Assembly: GCA_026414545.1 (NCBI GenBank)
Contig: JAOAIU010000027.1
Span: 1 to 64,000, forward strand
Length of the DNA stretch: 64,000 nt
Origin: Candidatus Saccharicenans sp.
GTDB lineage: Bacteria; Acidobacteriota; Aminicenantia; Aminicenantales; Saccharicenantaceae
Direction: 5' to 3'
Under the pieces are notes generated by a model that saw nothing but the letters and a program-made list of their open reading frames with translations, was not told the DNA's origin and did no database searches. The first letter of the stretch is position 1; every line of letters begins with the position of its first letter. Below are positions 9,268 through 17,358 of this stretch, one piece after another. The position numbers and the translations under genes were made by a program.

Positions 9268-10653
9268 TCACAAGAACCGTTTAAAAATCCTGGCTGCCCC
9301 GGCATAGGCCTGGATGGTCCGGTCGACATCCTCCGGGGTGTGGGCCGTCGACAGGCAGCCCCCGCCGTGGACCACGTGGACTCCGTTTAGGAGCAGGGCC
9401 AGTTTCAAAGCTTCTTCTCTCAGGAAAACGTTGGAACGCTCCGGGTCCCACAGGTCTTCCGGACGGCGGTACTCGATCTTTTTTTTCGGAAAGTTGACCA
9501 TGAAAAAGGATGAGTCCGGCACCAGCTCGTTGCCGTCTCCAGTACAGACTGCCTCCAGGCCCTCATTCTGGAAAACCCTTTCTATTCCCCTCCTCAGCCT
9601 TTCGGCCTGTTGCCCGAGGTAAGGATAAACCCGGTCCTGGTTTTCTTCTAAATAGTTCAGCATGGCCAGCCCGGCCCTCATGTATTCTTCGTGGGAGGAG
9701 AAAGTGCCGCCCTCAAAGTGGACGCGCTGCTGTCCTGAGCCCGAGGCTTCGCAACCCTCCATGATTTCAGCCTTCCCGACCACGGCTGCCACCGCCTGTC
9801 CCCCGCCGATCAGCTTTCCGAACAGAGAAATATCGGGGGCCAGGCCGTAGACCTTTTGCAAGCCAGAAGGGCAGAACCTGAAACCGGAAATGATTTCGTC
9901 GAAAATAAGGACCACGCCATAACGGTCCGAGAGCTGCCGGGCCAGTTCCAGATATTCGCGGGAGCAGAAAAGGAAACCGCCGACACCGATAAAGGGCTCC
10001 AGGATGAAGGCGGCCAACTTCTGGCCATGCTTCTTGAAAACATCAGACAGGTGCTGGCAGTCGTTGAACCTGGTGATGAACACCTGTCGGCCAAAGTCAG
10101 GCGGCACCCCGGCCGAATCGGAAGCCCGGAATCCAAGGCCAGGATGAAACTTCACTCCCTTGAGCAGATAGGGAGAGGCTCCGTGCCAGCCGCCGCCTAC
10201 CTTGAGGAGGCCGCGGCGGCCGGTGTAACCCATGGCCAGCATCACGGCATAAGTCGAGGCCAGGGTGCCCGAGGTGGTAAAGCGGACTTTAAGCCCCCGC
10301 CGGCCCAGGCTGGACAGCAACTTTTCGGCCAGCTCCACCTGGGACAGGGTTTCGAAACCGGTATGAAAAGTCCCGTGCTGGAAGTGGGGTTCAACCGCTC
10401 GGCGAATGACCTCCGGGTTATGCCCCAGGATATTGGCATAATGTCCCTGCCAGTAATCCAGGTAGCGGTTGCCGTCAACGTCGACCACCTCCGCCCCGGC
10501 GGCCGAAGCCGGAAAAAAGGGATAGGGTTTCCACAGCCGCAGAGAATGGCTGCCCCCGCGGACCATCACCCGCGAAGCCCGGCGAAACAGGGCAGCGCTG
10601 CCCGAGGTTTTCTTTCGGTATTCTCTTTCCAGGTAGCGGAATAATTTTTCCAT
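9268..10653 (-). CDS. Class III PLP-dependent aminotransferase, glutamate-1-semialdehyde aminomutase-like
   Basis: A fold-type I PLP enzyme of 461 residues. Visible features are the GGSHSLR and DVDGNRYLDYWQGHYANILGHN N-terminal blocks, the phosphate-binding region at FTTSGTLAS (~125-133), D252-E253 in LIFDEIISGFR, which contacts the pyridine nitrogen, and K280 in SLFGKLIGGG, the Schiff-base lysine. The closest family pattern is HemL (glutamate-1-semialdehyde 2,1-aminomutase), but no other heme genes are nearby and the N-terminal 30 basic residues are not typical of HemL, so a different amine substrate is quite possible. It is transcribed alone, divergently from the disulfide oxidoreductase gene. 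Confidence 0.82.
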   Translation of the reverse strand: MEKLFRYLEREYRKKTSGSAALFRRASRVMVRGGSHSLRLWKPYPFFPASAAGAEVVDVDGNRYLDYWQGHYANILGHNPEVIRRAVEPHFQHGTFHTGFETLSQVELAEKLLSSLGRRGLKVRFTTSGTLASTYAVMLAMGYTGRRGLLKVGGGWHGASPYLLKGVKFHPGLGFRASDSAGVPPDFGRQVFITRFNDCQHLSDVFKKHGQKLAAFILEPFIGVGGFLFCSREYLELARQLSDRYGVVLIFDEIISGFRFCPSGLQKVYGLAPDISLFGKLIGGGQAVAAVVGKAEIMEGCEASGSGQQRVHFEGGTFSSHEEYMRAGLAMLNYLEENQDRVYPYLGQQAERLRRGIERVFQNEGLEAVCTGDGNELVPDSSFFMVNFPKKKIEYRRPEDLWDPERSNVFLREEALKLALLLNGVHVVHGGGCLSTAHTPEDVDRTIQAYAGAARIFKRFL

Positions 10654-10746
10654 TTTACTTTCGCCGCCCGCAGGCGTAATATTGAAAAGAAGTTTAATTT
10701 AAGCCCATTCCCCGCTGAATGTCAATCCGGCCGGGAGGCGGGGCTT

Positions 10747-10762
10747 GATTCCTTCCGGAATC
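10747..10762. promoter_or_regulatory. Perfect dyad in the divergent intergenic region
   Basis: GATTCC and GGAATC arms flank a 4-base spacer, between a TTGATT at 10745 and AT-rich TATATTAA at 10763. A regulator-binding site or small hairpin is possible. No convincing -35/-10 pair with standard spacing was found, so its role is unknown. Confidence 0.25.
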
Positions 10763-10829
10763 TATATTAAACTTATAGGAATAGTAGGAATTACAATCTT
10801 ACTCACCAAAAGAGAAAAGGAGAGCAACA

Positions 10830-11522
10830 ATGCAATTACTCAACGAAGAAGTCAGGGATTTTACCCGGAAAAAATTTGAAGCCGAGCTGCGCAATCCGGT
10901 TCACCTGGTCTATTTCCAGAAGGAAAAGAGCCCGCTGATCGTCCCCGGACGCGAGGTGCAGGAAGACTGCGGCTTCTGCCCGGAAACCAAGCAGCTGCTG
11001 GAGGAGCTGGTCGAGCTCAGCGATAAGATAAAGCTGACCGTATACGATTTCGAGAAGGACCCAGCCCGGGCGGCCGAGTTCCAGGTGGATAAGGTGCCGG
11101 CCATCGTGGTCATGGGAGAAAAAGACGCCGGCATCCGCTTTTTCGGGATACCATCAGGCTACGAATTCATGAGCCTGCTGGAGGCCATCGTCGACGTCAG
11201 CCGGGGCGAAACCGAGCTGACTGAGGAAACCAAAGCCGCCCTGAAGAAACTGAACAGAGAGGTCAACATCCAGATTTTTGTCACTCCCACCTGTCCCTAC
11301 TGCCCGGTGGCGGTTCGCCTGGGTCACCAGATGGCCCTGGAGTCCCCTCTGGTCAAGGCGGCCATGGTGGAAGCTACTGAATTTCCTGAGCTTACCCAGA
11401 AGTACGAGGTGTTCGGGGTTCCCAAGACCATCTTCAACGACAGCCTTAGCCTGGAGGGCGCGGTACCAGAAGAGATGTTCCTGGAACAGGTGCTCAAGGC
11501 CGGTAGCCAGGAAGTCCACTGA
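10830..11522 (+). CDS. Protein disulfide oxidoreductase with two thioredoxin folds
   Basis: A 230-residue tandem thioredoxin-fold protein of the PDO/glutaredoxin-like family, best known from thermophilic archaea and bacteria, where it makes, breaks or shuffles cytoplasmic disulfides. The N-terminal unit carries C47-G-F-C50 and a cis-Pro loop (KVPAIV, ~89-93); the C-terminal unit carries C155-P-Y-C158 and FGVPKTI. Both redox motifs are complete. No signal peptide is present. An AAGGAG lies eight bases before the ATG. No thioredoxin reductase gene is adjacent. Confidence 0.88.
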   Translation: MQLLNEEVRDFTRKKFEAELRNPVHLVYFQKEKSPLIVPGREVQEDCGFCPETKQLLEELVELSDKIKLTVYDFEKDPARAAEFQVDKVPAIVVMGEKDAGIRFFGIPSGYEFMSLLEAIVDVSRGETELTEETKAALKKLNREVNIQIFVTPTCPYCPVAVRLGHQMALESPLVKAAMVEATEFPELTQKYEVFGVPKTIFNDSLSLEGAVPEEMFLEQVLKAGSQEVH

Positions 11523-11585
11523 AAATTCGCCAATCCCTAACTAATTATTTATCAAGATGATAGCCGGTTTTCTGGCCGGAAAAAA

Positions 11586-11613
11586 TTGACACCCGACTGC
11601 CTGATGTTATAAT
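11586..11613 (+). promoter_or_regulatory. Consensus sigma-70 promoter, apparently driving a leaderless transcript
   Basis: TTGACA (11586-11591), a 16-base spacer and TATAAT (11608-11613) match consensus at all twelve positions. The ATG at 11624 starts 10 bases after the -10 box, leaving a leader of only about 4 bases, and no Shine-Dalgarno sequence precedes it. Confidence 0.8.
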
Positions 11614-11623
11614 AATCGGGTAA

Positions 11624-12922
11624 ATGGCCATCATAAAAAAACAAAAACCCCGAAAAAAGATTTGCGTTGTCGGGCTGGATGGCGTCCCCCACTCGATGCT
11701 CCTGGAGCTGGCCAGGTCCGGGGTGATGAGCACCGTGGCCCGGTTGCTGGACATAGGTCACCTGCACCGGATGAAGGCCAGCCTGCCAGAAATCTCAGCC
11801 GTTTCCTGGACCAATTTCATGACCGGGACCAACCCCGGCAGCCATGGAATATTTGGCTTCACCGATTTTAAGCCCGGAACTTACGACCTAAGAATACCCA
11901 ACTTCCTTGATGTTAAAGTCGAAACCATCTGGGATCGGCTGGGAAGCCGCGGCCTGAAAAGCATCGTCATCAATCAGCCCTCCACCTACCCGGCCCGGAA
12001 GATAAACGGCGTCCTGGTCTCAGGCTTTGTGGCCGTCGACCTGTCCCGCTCGGTTTTCCCCCAGAGTTATTTTTCTGCCCTGGAGCAGATGGGCTACCAG
12101 ATCGATGTGGACTCGGGCAAGGTGGCTGATAACCCTTCCATTCTCTGGCAGGAAATTTCCAAGACCATGGCCAGCCACCAGAAAGCCCTGAACTATTTCT
12201 GGGAGCAGGACTGGGACTATTTCCAGTTCGTCATCACCTGCACCGACCGCCTGCACCATTTCCTGTGGTCGGCCTACGAGGATAAAGAACATCCCTATCA
12301 CCAGGCTTTCCTGGACTTCTACCAGCAGATAGACCGTATCATCGCCAAGATCCTCAACACCTTCAAAAAAATGAACGAGAGCGAGGAAACCTTTTTCCTG
12401 CTGTCCGACCACGGCTTTACCGGCATCGTCCAGGAAGTCTACCTCAACGCCTGGCTGGTCCAGAACGGGTACCTGTCTTTCAATTCCGGAGAACCCAAAA
12501 CTCTGAACGATATTTCCAACCGGACGCTGGCCTTCGCCCTGGACCCTAACCGGATTTACCTCAACCTCAAGAAAAAATTCCCGCGGGGCCGGGTGGAGCG
12601 GTCGGACAGGAAGGAACTCAAGCAGGAAATCGCTGAAAAATTGCTCAAGCTGGAGTACGAGGGCCGGAAGGTAATCCGGCAGGTCTTCAAGGCCGAAGAT
12701 ATTTACGACGGGAAGTACACCTCCCGCGGGCCGGACCTGGTGGTAGTGTCTGAACCAGGGTTTGACCTGAAGGGCTCCATCCGGAAAAAGGAGGTCTTCG
12801 GGCGCAGCTATCTCCAGGGAATGCACACCTGGGACGATGCCTTCTTCTGGTCGATGGAAGAGCACGGTCCCGACCTGGCCATCGAGGACCTGGCTGACTT
12901 CATCATCAAAAAGACTAAATGA
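11624..12922 (+). CDS. Type I phosphodiesterase/alkaline-phosphatase-superfamily protein, cytoplasmic paralogue
   Basis: A 432-residue member of the phosphodiesterase/nucleotide pyrophosphatase branch of the alkaline phosphatase superfamily, which hydrolyses phosphate mono- or diesters with two metal ions. The first metal-binding Asp lies in VGLDG (~D19), the candidate nucleophile is Ser in EISAVSW (~S58) followed by TNFMTGTNPGSHGIFGF, and later ligands appear in CTDRLHHF and LLSDHGFTG. There is no signal peptide or membrane segment, so it should be cytoplasmic. It shares its stop with the next gene's start (ATGA) and is the first of three tandem paralogues. The substrate is unknown. The start follows a perfect promoter with almost no leader. 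Confidence 0.85.
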   Translation: MAIIKKQKPRKKICVVGLDGVPHSMLLELARSGVMSTVARLLDIGHLHRMKASLPEISAVSWTNFMTGTNPGSHGIFGFTDFKPGTYDLRIPNFLDVKVETIWDRLGSRGLKSIVINQPSTYPARKINGVLVSGFVAVDLSRSVFPQSYFSALEQMGYQIDVDSGKVADNPSILWQEISKTMASHQKALNYFWEQDWDYFQFVITCTDRLHHFLWSAYEDKEHPYHQAFLDFYQQIDRIIAKILNTFKKMNESEETFFLLSDHGFTGIVQEVYLNAWLVQNGYLSFNSGEPKTLNDISNRTLAFALDPNRIYLNLKKKFPRGRVERSDRKELKQEIAEKLLKLEYEGRKVIRQVFKAEDIYDGKYTSRGPDLVVVSEPGFDLKGSIRKKEVFGRSYLQGMHTWDDAFFWSMEEHGPDLAIEDLADFIIKKTK

Positions 12923-15132
12923 AAGCCGAAACCGGTGAAAATTCATACCCGAACCGCCGGCCCGGGCCGGTCCTGAATTTCTGGTTATTATTTCTCGTTC
13001 TGCTTCTGAGCCTGTCCAGTGTCGCCGGGGCTTATATCGGACCGGGGGCCGGGTTCGCTTTTCTCTCCTCCTTCCTGGTTTTCTTCCTGACTTTTTTCCT
13101 GGCCTTTTTCTCGTTCCTGAGCTGGCCCTTCCGGTTGCTGATCCGCCTGCTGCGGGGCCAGAAGGCCTACCGGAACAGCCGGGTGGAGCGGGTCGTCATC
13201 CTCGGCTTCGACGGGATGGACCCGGTTCTGGCCGAAAAATTCATGGCCGAGGGCAAACTTCCCAATCTCAGCCGTTTGAAAAAAGAGGGAACCTACCGCC
13301 CCCTGCAGACCACCACGCCGGCCATCTCTCCCGTGGCCTGGTCTTCCTTCATGACCGGTTGCGAACCTTCAAAACATAACATTTTCGATTTCTTAAGCCG
13401 CAATCCCAAAAATTATCTGCCCGACCTGTCCTCCGCCCGGATAGGACCACCGCGCCGATTTATACCGCTGGGCAAATACCGCCTGCCGGTTGGCAAACCT
13501 GAAATAAAGCTGCTGCGCAAAAGCCAGCCCTTCTGGAAAATCCTGGGCAAGCAGGGTATCTTTTCCACGGTGCTCCGGGTGCCCATCACCTTCCCTCCGG
13601 AAAAATTTGCCGGGCACCTTCTGTCCGGAATGTGCCTGCCCGACCTTAAGGGCAGCCAGGGGACCTTCCTCTTTTATACCAGCAACCCGGCCCGCCTGGA
13701 GAAAAAAGAAGGCGGAGAAAGCCAGCTGGTCCAGGTGGAAGACGGGGTGGTCAGAACCTACCTGGGCGGCCCCGAAAACTCTCTCCTCAAGAAGCCGGAA
13801 GAAATCCGCCTGCCGATGACCATAAGGCTGAACTACCAACAGGAATCGGCGACGGTTGAAGTTTCTGGCCAGCGGTTTGAACTCAGGCAGGGTGTCTTTT
13901 CTCCCTGGATTAAGCTCAGCTTCCCGGCCGGCCCCGGTATGAAAATCAGGGGCATCGCCCGGTTCTACCTGCTGAGCCTTAAACCGCACTTTGAACTATA
14001 CGTCACCCCGCTCAACATCGACCCGGAAAAGCCAGCCCTGCCGATTTCCCATCCATTCATCTACGCCCCTTACCTGGCCCGACTATTTGGCAGTTATGTC
14101 ACCCTGGGCGAGGCCAACGACACCTGGGCCCTGAACGAAGGAGTCCTTCCGGAAAAGGCTTTCCTGGAACTGGCCTACTCCTTCCACCATGACTGGGAAA
14201 AGATTTTCTTCAACGGCCTGAAGAAAACCCGCCGCGGGCTCCTGGCCTGCGTCTTTGAGACCACCGACAGCATCCAGCACATGTTCTGGCGCTACCTCGA
14301 TAAAAGCCATCCTGCCTACCAGCCGACGGCCAGGCTGGAAGACGGCTCCCGGGTGCTGGAGGAACTATATCAGAAGATGGACTCCCTGGTCGGCCGGGTG
14401 CTGGACAGCCTGGACGGAAAAAGCTGTCTGTTCGTTATGTCCGACCATGGCTTCAAGGCATTCCGCCGCGGGGTCAACCTTAACTCCTGGCTGTACCTGA
14501 ACGGCTATTTGCAGCTCAAGGAAGGAGCCACACAAAGCGAGGAGTGGTTCCGGCAGGTGGACTGGAGCCGGACCAGGGCTTATGCCCTGGGCCTGGCCGG
14601 AATTTATCTCAACCTCCGCGGCCGCGAAGCCCTGGGAATAGTCGAGCCGGGTGAAGAAAGCCGAAAACTGAAACAGGAACTCATAGAAAAACTATCAGGG
14701 CTTAAAGACCAGGAAAAGGGCACGGTGGCCATCAACCGGCTGATAGATTCAGAAAAGATTTACCGTGGACCCTATCGGGATAACGCCCCTGACCTTATCG
14801 TGGCCTACAACCAGGGCTACCGGGCTTCCTGGGATTCAGTGGTGGGCAAGGTCAACCGGACGGTCATCGAGGACAACCGCAAGGCCTGGTCGGCTGACCA
14901 CTGCCTGGACCCGAATCTGGTGCCGGGGGTGTTGTTCAGCAGCCTGAAACTGGCCGCCCGGGAGGCCAGCATCATGGATATCGCTCCCACTGTCCTGGAA
15001 CTTTTCGGGGTGCCGGTCCCGCCTTACCTCGACGGCCGGTCGCTTCTGCCAGAAGATTGGGGTAAAATAAAAAACGAGACCGCTGAAACCGTTAAAAAAA
15101 AGGCAGGCTCCAATGGCCGGAAGAAAAAATGA
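12919..15132 (+). CDS. Membrane-anchored alkaline-phosphatase-superfamily phosphodiesterase
   Basis: The 737-residue second paralogue. Residues ~18-38 form a hydrophobic segment ending in a possible AGA cleavage site, and residues ~44-70 form another, so the catalytic domain is tethered to the inner membrane; which side it faces is uncertain because the second segment is followed by a strongly basic stretch (RLLIRLLRGQK), which could favour the cytoplasm. The catalytic motifs are D98 in LGFDGMD, candidate nucleophile S137 in AISPVAWSSFMTG, TTDSIQHMFWR and MSDHGFKAF. A ~150-residue beta-rich insertion (about 190-370) separates the halves and is also present in the third paralogue. Start overlaps the previous stop by four bases, and the end overlaps the next gene by 20 bases. 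Confidence 0.85.
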   Translation: MKAETGENSYPNRRPGPVLNFWLLFLVLLLSLSSVAGAYIGPGAGFAFLSSFLVFFLTFFLAFFSFLSWPFRLLIRLLRGQKAYRNSRVERVVILGFDGMDPVLAEKFMAEGKLPNLSRLKKEGTYRPLQTTTPAISPVAWSSFMTGCEPSKHNIFDFLSRNPKNYLPDLSSARIGPPRRFIPLGKYRLPVGKPEIKLLRKSQPFWKILGKQGIFSTVLRVPITFPPEKFAGHLLSGMCLPDLKGSQGTFLFYTSNPARLEKKEGGESQLVQVEDGVVRTYLGGPENSLLKKPEEIRLPMTIRLNYQQESATVEVSGQRFELRQGVFSPWIKLSFPAGPGMKIRGIARFYLLSLKPHFELYVTPLNIDPEKPALPISHPFIYAPYLARLFGSYVTLGEANDTWALNEGVLPEKAFLELAYSFHHDWEKIFFNGLKKTRRGLLACVFETTDSIQHMFWRYLDKSHPAYQPTARLEDGSRVLEELYQKMDSLVGRVLDSLDGKSCLFVMSDHGFKAFRRGVNLNSWLYLNGYLQLKEGATQSEEWFRQVDWSRTRAYALGLAGIYLNLRGREALGIVEPGEESRKLKQELIEKLSGLKDQEKGTVAINRLIDSEKIYRGPYRDNAPDLIVAYNQGYRASWDSVVGKVNRTVIEDNRKAWSADHCLDPNLVPGVLFSSLKLAAREASIMDIAPTVLELFGVPVPPYLDGRSLLPEDWGKIKNETAETVKKKAGSNGRKKK

Positions 15133-17113
15133 AGAAAGCCTTAAGCGGCGGGAATTCCTGCAGCTGGTTCTGGGCACTTCAGCCGGCCTGCTGCTCGCCC
15201 CGAGCCAGGCTTTCCTGAGGACCGCCGGGCGAAAAGAGACCGGGCCCAAGGTCCTGGTGCTGGGGATGGACGGTCTGGATACCATTCTTCTCGACCGTTT
15301 CCTGCAGGAAGGCAAGCTCCCCCACTTTCAGAAGTTAGCTGCCGCCGGAACTTACCGGCCGCTGCGCTCAAGCATACCGCCCCAGAGCCCGGTGGCCTGG
15401 GCCAACTTCATCACCGGGACCAATCCCGGAGGCCATGCCATTTTTGATTTTGTTCATCGAGACCCGAAAACCTACCTTCCAGTGTTTTCCGCTTCGGAAA
15501 GCCTGCCGGCCAGGCACAATCTCAGACTGGGGAACCTGACCATTCCGCTTTCGGGCGGGGAAATCAAAAACCTGCGCCGGGGACGAGCTTTCTGGCAGAT
15601 TCTTGAAGATTATGATATCCCAGCCACGGTCTTTAAGATTCCTTCCAACTATCCTCCGGTTGAAACCCGACAGCGAACTTTTTCCGGCATGGGCACCCCC
15701 GACCTCAAAGGCTATTATGGATTGTTCAACTATTACACCAACGAATACAAGACCGTGACCGAAGAATACGGAGGGGGTGGACGGGTGCACGATGTGTATG
15801 TCATCGGTAACCGGGTGGAAGCCAGGATCCCGGGGCCAAACAACCCTTTCAAGCGGGGCAATCCGGAGACCTTCGTCGATTTCAAGGTCTTCATCGACCC
15901 GGTTAACCCGGTGGCTAAGATCGCCTACCAGGACCAGGAATTCATCCTGCGAGAAAAAGAATGGAGTGGCTGGAAGAGAATCAGATTTGACTTTATCCCC
16001 TCGCAGAGCGTTACCGGAATATGCCTGTTCTATTTGAAGGAGGTCCGGCCGAAATTCAAGCTCTACGTCAGCCCGATCAACATCGACCCGGCAGACCCGG
16101 CCCTGCCGCTGAGCACTCCGGAAAATTATTCGCGGGAGCTGGCTAAAAAGTTCGGGCCTTTCTTCACCAAGGGTTTGCCGGCCGACACCGCTGCCCTGGA
16201 AAACGATGTCCTGGATGAAAAAGAATTCCTGGCCCAGGATGAAATCGTTTACCAGGAATCCATGGCCATGCTGGAAGAGGAACTGAAGAACTTTCACTCG
16301 GGCCTGCTCTTCTATTACTTTTCTAACACCGATCAGCGCCAGCACATGTTCTTCCGGCTGATAGACCGCAACCACCCGGCCTACGATGAAAAGCTGGCAG
16401 CCGAGTTCGGCCAGGTCATCGAGCAGACCTACCGCCAGATGGACCGGGCCCTGCAGCTGGCCATGGAAAAAGTAGACCGGAACACGGTCATCGTGGTCAT
16501 GTCCGACCACGGCTTCTGTCCATTCCGCCGCGGCTTTAACCTCAACACCTGGCTCCTCCGAAATGGCTACCACGTTCTTCGCCCGGGAACCAGGCCGGAA
16601 GAGGTTTCCCTTTTCCAGGCGACAGACTGGTCCAGAACCAGGGCTTACGGAGTCGGGCTCAATGCCCTCTATCTGAATCTTAAAGGTCGTGAAGCCCAGG
16701 GCTGCGTCAGGCCGGAAGAAAAGGAGTCTCTGCTCCGGGAGTTGGCCCATAGACTGGAACAGATAACTGACCCCCTGACCGGAGAAAAAGTTATCCTTAA
16801 AGCTTATCTGACCTCTGAAGTTTACAGCGGAGCCTACCTGCCCGAAGCCCCGGACCTGATTCTGGGTTTCAATCGCAACTACCGCATCTCCTGGAACTCG
16901 CCCCTGGGCAGTTTCCCGAGAGAGCTTATTGAAGATAACGGCCAGAAATGGAGCGGCGACCACATGACTGCCCCCGACCTGATCCCGGGAGTGCTTCTGG
17001 CCAACCGGCCGGCCCGGCTGGAACGGCCGGCCCTGGAGGATGTGACCGCTGGCATCCTGTCCCTGTTCGGGATTAAAATTCCACCTGAAGTCACCGGCCG
17101 GCCGGTATTCTGA
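15113..17113 (+). CDS. Tat-exported alkaline-phosphatase-superfamily phosphodiesterase
   Basis: The 666-residue third paralogue. Its N-terminus has a twin-arginine pattern (KRREFLQ at 11-17) followed by a short hydrophobic run (LVLGTSAGLLLAP), indicating folded export through Tat, often used by metalloenzymes of this kind. The catalytic set is D53 in LGMDGLD, candidate nucleophile S92 in PPQSPVAWANFITG, NTDQRQHMFFR and VMSDHGFCPFRRGFNLNTWL. It is closer to the membrane-anchored neighbour than to the first gene, sharing the central beta-rich insertion and the LYVSPINIDP block. It overlaps that neighbour by 20 bases. The three genes thus place one enzyme type in three predicted locations; the substrate is not evident. 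Confidence 0.86.
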   Translation: MAGRKNEESLKRREFLQLVLGTSAGLLLAPSQAFLRTAGRKETGPKVLVLGMDGLDTILLDRFLQEGKLPHFQKLAAAGTYRPLRSSIPPQSPVAWANFITGTNPGGHAIFDFVHRDPKTYLPVFSASESLPARHNLRLGNLTIPLSGGEIKNLRRGRAFWQILEDYDIPATVFKIPSNYPPVETRQRTFSGMGTPDLKGYYGLFNYYTNEYKTVTEEYGGGGRVHDVYVIGNRVEARIPGPNNPFKRGNPETFVDFKVFIDPVNPVAKIAYQDQEFILREKEWSGWKRIRFDFIPSQSVTGICLFYLKEVRPKFKLYVSPINIDPADPALPLSTPENYSRELAKKFGPFFTKGLPADTAALENDVLDEKEFLAQDEIVYQESMAMLEEELKNFHSGLLFYYFSNTDQRQHMFFRLIDRNHPAYDEKLAAEFGQVIEQTYRQMDRALQLAMEKVDRNTVIVVMSDHGFCPFRRGFNLNTWLLRNGYHVLRPGTRPEEVSLFQATDWSRTRAYGVGLNALYLNLKGREAQGCVRPEEKESLLRELAHRLEQITDPLTGEKVILKAYLTSEVYSGAYLPEAPDLILGFNRNYRISWNSPLGSFPRELIEDNGQKWSGDHMTAPDLIPGVLLANRPARLERPALEDVTAGILSLFGIKIPPEVTGRPVF

Positions 17114-17145
17114 GCCCGGCTGAGTTATAGAAAAGGAGATTAATA

Positions 17146-17337
17146 ATGGGCAAGGCCAAGGTCAAGCTGGAAAAAGAGCTGTACGAAAAGATTGAAAAGA
17201 TTGCCGAGGCAGCCGGCTACAGCTCAACCGAAGAGTTCATCGTTCACCTCCTGGAAAAGGAAGTGTCCAAGTTCGAAGGCGCTGACTCCGAGGAAGAAAT
17301 CAAGAAAAGGCTCAAGGGCCTGGGCTACATTTCCTGA
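17146..17337 (+). CDS. Small ribbon-helix-helix-like protein
   Basis: A 63-residue, highly charged protein. The first ~45 residues (VKLEKELYEKIEKIAEAAGY then a second helix in SSTEEFIVHLLEKEV) have the strand-helix-helix pattern of Arc/CopG/MetJ-type DNA-binding proteins. The tail ends in KKRLKGLGYIS, resembling the LGYI ending I recall after sulfatase-type domains, so an alternative is a peptide associated with the enzymes next door. It has a strong AAAGGAG ribosome site eight bases upstream and lies 32 bases after the third phosphodiesterase gene, so it belongs to that operon. Role as autoregulator is a guess. Confidence 0.7.
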   Translation: MGKAKVKLEKELYEKIEKIAEAAGYSSTEEFIVHLLEKEVSKFEGADSEEEIKKRLKGLGYIS

Positions 17338-17358
17338 GGCTGGCCGTACCCGAAAACC

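Noticed and set aside
9856..10644. A 262-codon frame opposite the class III aminotransferase
   Set aside because: The opposite strand carries the PLP lysine and other family motifs; the frame here has none.
15368..16963. A 531-codon open frame antisense to the Tat-exported phosphodiesterase
   Set aside because: Shadow of a well-supported gene with no recognisable domain.
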